Shown piece by piece: positions 58,145 through 64,000 of a DNA stretch of 64,000 bases. The notes under the pieces were generated by a model. That model was not told the origin of the DNA. It saw nothing but the letters and a program-made list of their open reading frames with translations, and did not search any database. The stretch is taken from contig CM037874.1 in the NCBI GenBank assembly GCA_021292105.1, forward strand, positions 26,772,583 through 26,836,582, written 5' to 3'. This DNA is from Anadara kagoshimensis (Eukaryota; Mollusca; Bivalvia; Arcoida; Arcidae). Both the position numbers and the translations under genes were made by a program. How positions within the stretch are numbered: the first letter of the stretch is position 1; each line of letters begins with the position of its first letter.

Positions 58145-58230
58145 CTGGACAAGGGTCGGGTTACCAGGTCTCACTTTTCTTAGTGGAAATTCATATGACC
58201 TGCGTGGCTTTGATTACACACGTGGCACAC
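58145..58230 (+). repeat. Family R3 fragment, rearranged
   Basis: TTACCAGGTCTCACTTTTCT is followed by TTGATTACACACGTGGCAC. The two R3 blocks appear in the reverse of their usual order. Confidence 0.6.
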
Positions 58231-58343
58231 TTCTTAGCATTGCAAAAGACAACGAAAGTATTTTCATTTCTCAAAAGTTCGATTTCAATTTTTTAAAATC
58301 CAATTATCAAGGAAAATAATATTGATTTTTCCTAACTTTTCAG

Positions 58344-58478
58344 GCAGTTTGGGTTACAGCGACCCTCCCATACATAGTTTTAATAGTACTTCTGATAAGA
58401 GGATGCACGTTACCAGGGGCCGCAAACGGAATCTTGTATTATGTCAAACCACAATGGCATCGTCTTGCAGATATCACG
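58344..58478 (+). CDS. SLC6A4: Serotonin transporter-like SLC6 symporter, exon 5 (TM5)
   Basis: Forty-five codons, phase 0 at both ends: AVWVTATLPYIVLIVLLIRG, then CTLPGAANGILYYVKPQWHR and LADIT. VxWVTATxPYI and RGxTLPGA are conserved in monoamine transporters. The acceptor is TTTTCAG, the donor ACG|GTATGT. No frame disruption is present. Confidence 0.93.
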
Positions 58479-58709
58479 GTATGTCAATGTGCACTTTATA
58501 TATTTTTGTGATTGTGCATTTGTTGTGTTATATCAACCCCATATGTGCCAGTTAATTAGCAGCTAGGATTTATACGAAACAGTTGGCTCCATATACATAA
58601 TTATATAGTGATAACGCATATTAAGACCTTGATTATTACAATTAACGAAGTTCGAGCCTTATCTGGTACTGCTTTGAGATAAGATAGTTTCATGTTGAAA
58701 AAAGCACCT

Positions 58710-58969
58710 GGCCCCGGTTTCACAATCATTCCTTAGCTAAGATTTTCCTTAACTTAAATTTAGCAAATTTTCAAATCTTTATAATTTTGTTAATTTTCAA
58801 GATATTGAGGAATTTAAGGTGTCATTTTTAAGATCACTTCTAAATTAAAAACATTTTCATTAGTTTGGACAAAAATATTCACCAGTAGTTTCAAAAAGAG
58901 ATTACAAAAAATTTGCTAAATTTAAGTTAAGGAAAATCTTAGCTAAGGGATGATTGTGAAACCGGGGCC
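58710..58969. mobile_element. Family R10 MITE
   Basis: GGCCCCGGTTTCACAATCAT with CCTTAGCTAAGATTTTCC continues to AATTTAGCAAATTTT. This terminal inverted repeat of about 60 bases is mirrored at the right end (AAATTTGCTAAATTTAAGTT ... AACCGGGGCC) with one or two changes. It is 260 bp, lies in intron 5 and is non-coding. Confidence 0.9.
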
Positions 58970-59401
58970 TGTCTTCATGACCTATTTGGTGTGTATATTA
59001 CTTTTATAATGGCTGGAAAGTATTTTAGAGGTAGAAAATAAATAAGTGAAACTGCAATTTATATGAATTATAGCAACATCAGTGACTTAAATATAATATG
59101 AAATCAAATTATTTATGTATAAGTTCATACATTAATAGTAACCAGTGCAAGACTTTCTTTAAATTAGGTGTGACAATTTTTTGGGGAGTTAAGCGTATTT
59201 TTGAATCTTTAATCTCATAACATGTGTATTCTATTTTTTTAAATTCTAGTAATGAAAATTTGTCAATTTGCTAAAAAAAATGTTAAGAAATAAACGTGAA
59301 ACTTTGACCTGGTGCAAAACACATCTTTCAGAGTCATTTTACACCAGACGGTTATGTTCATACGAAATTCTTGTTCATTTGATTATATTTATCATTTGTA
59401 G

Positions 59402-59505
59402 GTTTGGTTAGATGCTGCTGCTCAAATATTTTTCTCACTTGGTCCAGGCTTTGGGACGTTACTGGCACTGTCAAGTTATAATAAATTTAATAATAATTGC
59501 TATTT
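59402..59505 (+). CDS. SLC6A4: Serotonin transporter-like SLC6 symporter, exon 6 (TM6)
   Basis: It encodes [20 protein letters not shown], then [14 protein letters not shown]. The Phe-Phe-Ser-Leu-Gly-Pro-Gly-Phe-Gly unwound segment of TM6 contains the residues matching SERT Phe335, Ser336 and Phe341. The Asn in YNKF matches the ion-site Asn368. The acceptor ends TTGTAG at 59401, the donor is GTAAGT, phase 2. Confidence 0.94.
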
Positions 59506-60182
59506 GTAAGTATTTTACTGCGTTATACATGAGTGTACTGCATTCAATATGTTCGTAAAATTTATTTTTTCATATCTTTTATAATACTGCTTAAACTGGC
59601 GCTAGGGGTGTCTAGTCATTTGTGTTGAAAAGCTACTTTGAGTTATATTGAAAATTTATCATGACTGACTAGATTAACTTCTCTAATCAAATTCGCGATG
59701 AAAAAGATTTTGATCTTTGTTTTGTGGTACATTTTGTTAAATTTATTTTGAGAACCCTTTCTTTCTCTTTCGCTGTCATCCTGCACCAAGTTGTCGTTTT
59801 ATATTTTTTATGATGTCAATGACGATGATACAATTACAGTGTATATGACAATGCTACAATCTGTATTTTTTTAATTTTGTTTTTGTTCAATGAATTCAAT
59901 TAAAAAAAAATAGAAAACCAAGTCTTGGTAATAAAAATATGAACTAAAAACTAAGACAGAAAACTAAAACAAATTTTGAAAATCAAGATTTCCATATCCT
60001 ACATGCATGGGTACTAATATTCATAATGGAAAACTTAATTTTATTCTTATCTTGTTTGTCTCTTTCTTTCATATTTTTTAATTGTTCCGCATTCTTGTTT
60101 GCATTGACTCTTGTCATGAATATTATTTTTTAAAATTCAATTTTCTATATCATTAATTCCTCCTATTTTTATTATATTTTAG

Positions 60183-60307
60183 TGATGCCATAATTACCAG
60201 TATAATTAACTGTTTAACCAGTGTGTTGGCAGGATTTGTTGTATTTTCTATACTGGGTTATATGTCACATGTACAAGGACGAGATATCGACAAAGTGGCA
60301 GTAGAGG
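60183..60307 (+). CDS. SLC6A4: Serotonin transporter-like SLC6 symporter, exon 7 (TM7)
   Basis: It encodes DAIITSIINCLTSVLAGFVV, FSILGYMSHVQGRDIDKVAV and E, completing TM7 and the start of extracellular loop 4. It is very close to arthropod and mollusc-type SERT sequences as I know them. Phase 2 in, phase 1 out (GAGG|GTAAGT). Confidence 0.93.
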
Positions 60308-60454
60308 GTAAGTATATATCAGGTGTTAAGTTTTGGTTTCATAATTTTGGTCAAAGCACTACTGATGAGGAATTGTATTCCAAAATGGCCGTCTAGTGTT
60401 GTAAAATTAAAAATCATATAATATGTTATTTTATTATTTTGATCATTTTACTAA

Positions 60455-60662
60455 GGGACTCAGTGGCCGAGTGGTCTAAAGTGTGTGCTCATGGTTCACG
60501 GTGTCTTGTACCGCCTAGGTTAGAATCCGTCTCGGGACAAATTTGTGAGAAAATTTGTCTGTTTGCTTGCCGAAGACTAGTGGCTTTCTCCTGACACAGT
60601 TACCCCTGCTATTCTAAAACTAGCCGTCATGATGCATTTGAATTTTGACCGGGGCGAAACCT
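60455..60662 (+). mobile_element. SINE family C, first unit of a tandem pair
   Basis: The head ACTCAGTGGCCGAGTGGTCT resembles a tRNA-Ser/Leu A-box region, and TAGGTTAGAATCC the B box. The body has TTGCTTGCCGAAGACTAGTG, CTATTCTAAAACTAGCCGTC and ATGATGCATTTGAATTTTGA. Confidence 0.8.
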
Positions 60663-60873
60663 CCACAACAGCGGTCTAAAGCGTGCGCTTATTGGTCACA
60701 GTGCATTTTATCGCTTAGGTTCGAATCCTACTCGGGATAAATGTGTGAGACAATTATTTGCTTGCCGAAGAACAGTGGCTTTCTCCTGACCCTGTTTCCT
60801 CTGCTATTCTAAAACTTGCCATCATGATGCATTTGAATTTTGACTGGGGCGATAACTCCATAACTATACTCCA
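60663..60873 (+). mobile_element. SINE family C, second unit of a tandem pair
   Basis: It starts inside the head (AGCGGTCTAAAGCGTGCGCT) and then repeats the first unit in full: TTAGGTTCGAATCCTACTCG, TTGCTTGCCGAAGAACAGTG and ATGATGCATTTGAATTTTGA. Confidence 0.8.
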
Positions 60874-61337
60874 GTTTTTCAAATAAGTCTCTATTATATT
60901 ATTAATATTGTGACTTTACATACATAAATACATATTATGCTTCTTACAGTAACAGAAGTCATAAAACTAACACATATACATTATGTACACATGATATTAT
61001 GTAACCCCGGTAGTATACTTAATGTAGATTTCTGATGTTATTTATTGATAAGAAATATTCCACATGTAATGCACTTTTATCAGTACAACAGTATAAGTAC
61101 ATGCAGTGAATATATGCGGTCAAATTACGCAATTTGAAAAAACGCTTACATATAACATAACATAACATAAGAATAGAGAAAATGAGAGCAAGTATTCATA
61201 AATTACACGATGTCATACACGTTTGCAAAACCGCCCGCTTATTGTATGAGATCGATGCAATTGTAAAATTAAAAGTGTTTTTAACAAAGCTATATTGTCC
61301 TCTCTAGAACATTTAATAATAGTGTGTTTATTTACAG

Positions 61338-61450
61338 GACCAGGACTTGTGTTTGTGGTATATCCTGAAGCTATAGCATCATTGGACGGTTCTGTCTTCT
61401 GGTCCATTATATTCTTCCTCATGTTGATCACTCTGGGACTTGACAGCACA
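61338..61450 (+). CDS. SLC6A4: Serotonin transporter-like SLC6 symporter, exon 8 (loop 4 and TM8)
   Basis: It encodes [20 protein letters not shown], then [17 protein letters not shown]. The GLDST motif carries the Asp/Ser/Thr of the second sodium site and substrate pocket (Asp437, Ser438, Thr439 in human SERT). Phase 1 in, phase 0 out (ACA|GTAAGT). The minus-strand open frame over this exon is a shadow. Confidence 0.94.
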
Positions 61451-61965
61451 GTAAGTTGGTTCTATATATAATATATATATCATCCATATACAGGTAAATA
61501 GATATACATTCATATATCATTAGGAAGTCAAGAAAAAATTATTTCACAAGAAGAAAACCCAATTTTGGTTTTAACTAAATGTTTGTCATCTCTGGTTCGG
61601 ATAGATATGTTCATGATTTTGGTAACTAAACTTTGAGAATTTTCTATGCACATAAATATATGTGTATGGAATATTTATCAACAAGACGATCCCTAACTGC
61701 AAAGCAATCTCATTATGGTTATAGTCATAAAGTTAACCATATTAATTATTTTCATCCTTATTTAGTATTCCCTGCAAATGCATACTAGTAATATAAATTA
61801 CATTCAGTATCTTAAAAATACAATTATCAATATATAGCAATATAATATATTTTCGTAAAATTGAGTGAAAGTGAAAAAAACCTCACAAAATACATAGAAT
61901 AAAAAAAGATTTTGTCATTATTTAATCCCGTAATTTAAAGTGCATTCAATTTCTTATAATTTCAG

Positions 61966-62094
61966 TTTGGTGGTTTAGAAGCTGTTATTACCGGTGTTTT
62001 AGATTCATTTGGTGTTGTCAAGAACAGGCGGGAATTTTTTGTCTTGGGACTTTGTTGTTATTGCTTTCTTGGATCACTTGGGACCACAACTTAC
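61966..62094 (+). CDS. SLC6A4: Serotonin transporter-like SLC6 symporter, exon 9 (TM8 end, TM9)
   Basis: Forty-three codons, phase 0 both sides: FGGLEAVITGVLDSFGVVKN, RREFFVLGLCCYCFLGSLGT and TTY. FGGLEA continues the TM8 substrate-site helix. KNRRE is the basic internal loop conserved before TM9. Confidence 0.93.
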
Positions 62095-62527
62095 GTAAGT
62101 AGTACAGTATTAAATGTATCGTATTGAAAAAAATGGCCAAAGCATTACTGATGAGAAAGAGTATCCCAACCGGCTGTCTAGATCACGTGCTGTAAAATTA
62201 ACACTGGCATAATAATTGTGTAATTTGAACAATATTTCAATTTATTCGATAGTTGGTATGATGCGAATATTCTCAATATTTGTTACTGCAACAGTGAGGT
62301 ATATTAAATTTCAATATTTATACAACAAAATGTTGGCGACTCCGACGTCAGCTTTTTAAATATAATACTTTTTAAATTCTAAGAACACATATTTTGGGAA
62401 ATTCTGACAAGTTATATTTTTTTAGTAAAGTTGGATATTTCATAATGCCGTATAATTACATTGTTTGTCTTTTTGACTATGCATTAAGATTTTGTGGTGT
62501 CAGGTTCTATAGTGATGAATTCCTTAT

Positions 62528-62670
62528 AAACAGGAGGTGCTTACCCTTCCGGAGCACCCGGCCTCACTTCCCTGGTGGAAGTTCGCGTGTCTAACCTAAC
62601 TTGTCAGTTCCAAGGTTTTTACTTTGCTTCTGGATTGTGATTCGGAAATGGATTAGTATGTTTGTTTTTG
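62528..62670 (+). repeat. Family R3 dispersed repeat, best-preserved copy
   Basis: It reads AACAGGAGGTGCTTACCCTT, CCGGAGCACCCGGCCTCACT, TCCCTGGTGGAAGTTCGCGT, GTCTAACCTAACTTGTCAGT and TACTTTGCTTCTGGATTGTG, then ATTCGGAAATGGATTAGTAT. It serves as the reference for the family and lies only about 80 bases before exon 10. Confidence 0.9.
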
Positions 62671-62750
62671 ATTATAAGTGATAATTATTACATGACTGTA
62701 CACTGTATATGTAAAACTTGCAAACGAATTTTTTTCATTGAATATTTTAG

Positions 62751-62850
62751 GGCGGACAATATGTCATCAACTTATTAGATCGTCATGCAGCACCAATATC
62801 ACTTCTATTCATTTGTTTTATTGAAGCCATTGCCGTCAATTGGTTCTATG
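62751..62850 (+). CDS. SLC6A4: Serotonin transporter-like SLC6 symporter, exon 10 (TM10)
   Basis: It encodes GGQYVINLLDRHAAPISLLF, then ICFIEAIAVNWFYG. The EAIAVxWFYG signature of TM10 is typical of monoamine transporters. The acceptor is ATTTTAG, the donor TATG|GTAAGT, phase 1. Confidence 0.93.
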
Positions 62851-63039
62851 GTAAGTGTATATATACTAGATATTTCCTATCCTAAAAACTCTTAGACAAC
62901 AAACGTAACCCGGCACAACTCGATCCATGCTATGTCAGCTGACCCAATAAAATGTTGTGTTTAGTAGAGAGATGAAATCAAGATTCACTTATATCTAGAC
63001 AGTCAGTTCATGGATAATGGGGGATACCGTGGTTTTAAT

Positions 63040-63230
63040 TCCAAGAAGGAAGCTGGACAAGATGCTTCGGGAGGGTAAGTACCTCCTGTTTAACTACCTA
63101 CGTATACACCCACCACGTATGTAATCAAAATTAAAAATGAAAAGAACATGGAACTATGAGACGTCAAATATATACAGTATAACTTTGGATACAAGGACAT
63201 CATATTTATCAACAATTTTGTATAACTGCC
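63040..63230 (-). repeat. Family R3 dispersed repeat, longer form
   Basis: On the minus strand TTGTTGATAAATATGATGTC, TATATTTGACGTCTCATAGT, ACGTGGTGGGTGTATACGTA and GGAGGTACTTACCCTCCCGA follow the long R3 form. It lies in intron 10. Confidence 0.82.
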
Positions 63231-63280
63231 ATGACAACTTTTTAATTTTATAATAAATAAAGTTTCCGTTTTTCTTACAG

Positions 63281-63381
63281 GCGTACAAAAGTTTTCAAAC
63301 GATATACGCAGTATGCTTGGTTTTGAACCTGGTATATTCTGGAAGGTGTGCTGGGTCGGGATTAGCCCAGTATGTCTGATA
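63281..63381 (+). CDS. SLC6A4: Serotonin transporter-like SLC6 symporter, exon 11 (loop 5 to TM11 start); gene continues past window
   Basis: It encodes VQKFSNDIRSMLGFEPGIFW, then KVCWVGISPVCLI. MLGFxPGxFWxxCWxxISP is characteristic of the family. The donor ATA|GTAAGT is in phase 0. The window ends 619 bases later without the next exon. The end of TM11, TM12 and the C-terminal tail are therefore outside. Codons present total about 627, including the long N-terminal tail. Confidence 0.93.
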
Positions 63382-64000
63382 GTAAGTACAACTTTCTAGA
63401 CCACGTACTCAAAACATGTACATTTCATGTATCTATATAGAAGAAGTGTATCAAAATCAATTTCGTAAGTCTATCAAATTCATGGGGCTGAATGATTTAA
63501 GTTTGAATTGACTAAAAATGTAAATTTGAGTTAAGGAACACAATTTTCATCGATTTTTCATTGAGGATCTAAAATTATTCGACTTATACGAAAATTTAAT
63601 GTCTGTATCTGATTGATAACCAGACTTATTTTGGTTAAAGAAACAGTAACTCATTCTGGACTTCTTCTTCTGTTTTTAATGTTAGACTTAACCGGAAATG
63701 CTAATTATCCGTTTTAGAGATGACGGGAATCAACTCTTTTATTCATATGAAGAGTTTTAATACTTTCTGTCATCTAGAAAACTGAAACCATTGCATCTTA
63801 AGGTTCATAAAATATATCTCTGTATAATAACGCTTGTTTCTTGAATATAAATGATTGACCGTTAATAGTATTACACAATGTATTGTCAATCAACCTTTTG
63901 CAATGGAAGCACATACTTAATGGGGATTTCAAGGAATACATATACATGAATATGTCTGGTAATTTCCCTACTTGACCGGAATCATAAATTGATCACAATA
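63382..64000 (+). other. SLC6A4: Start of intron 11, nothing recognised
   Basis: AT-rich sequence after GTAAGT. No acceptor followed by a family-like exon was seen before the window end. Confidence 0.6.

Noticed and set aside
58322-58555. Open frame overlapping exon 5
   Set aside because: It is in a different register from the transporter frame, which is intact and phase-matched to exon 6.

Overview
The window is AT-rich animal nuclear DNA. Coding sequence is sparse, introns run to 16 kb, and microsatellites, tRNA-derived SINEs and small inverted-repeat elements are dense. The repeat style (including an AACAAGAGGCCCATGGGCCT-type repeat), a rhamnose-binding-lectin domain and a serotonin-transporter-like gene suggest a bivalve mollusc. 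I cannot name a species from sequence alone.

Two protein-coding genes are supported. At the left edge, one exon on the minus strand (858-1119) encodes a galactose/rhamnose-binding lectin (SUEL) domain with eight cysteines. The rest of that gene is not recognisable here. From 26289 to the right edge, a plus-strand SLC6 neurotransmitter:sodium symporter gene runs in at least eleven exons (26289-26871, 38911-39045, 55577-55799, 57581-57714, 58344-58478, 59402-59505, 60183-60307, 61338-61450, 61966-62094, 62751-62850, 63281-63381). It is most like the serotonin transporter SLC6A4/SERT. Splice phases chain correctly everywhere except around exon 4. The gene leaves the window after TM10, so its C-terminal exons lie beyond 64000.

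Layout: 1-5.7 kb has the edge of a CCGGAAT foldback element, the lectin exon, two SINE families and the first ACGCCACATAGCGG foldback MITE. 7.2-8.8 kb has local tandem duplications abutting a second MITE. 10.9-12.5 kb is a 30-bp minisatellite with a 510-bp higher-order repeat. 13-25 kb has tiny palindromic hairpins, a 167-bp near-perfect inverted repeat, a degenerate tandem of roughly 690-bp units and a third MITE. 25.4-26.3 kb is the transporter 5' flank. Introns 1 and 2 (12 and 16.5 kb) are filled with MITEs, SINEs and microsatellites. The 3' part (55-63.4 kb) has the compact transmembrane exons.

The most useful observations are these. Exon 4 of the transporter carries several frame-breaking differences and is flanked by direct copies of one MITE. 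The substrate site mixes SERT-like and DAT-like residues. The minisatellite shows a recent 17-unit duplication. Several short repeat families recur often enough here to be defined from this window alone. I found no operon, CRISPR array, functional RNA gene or novel enzymatic system.
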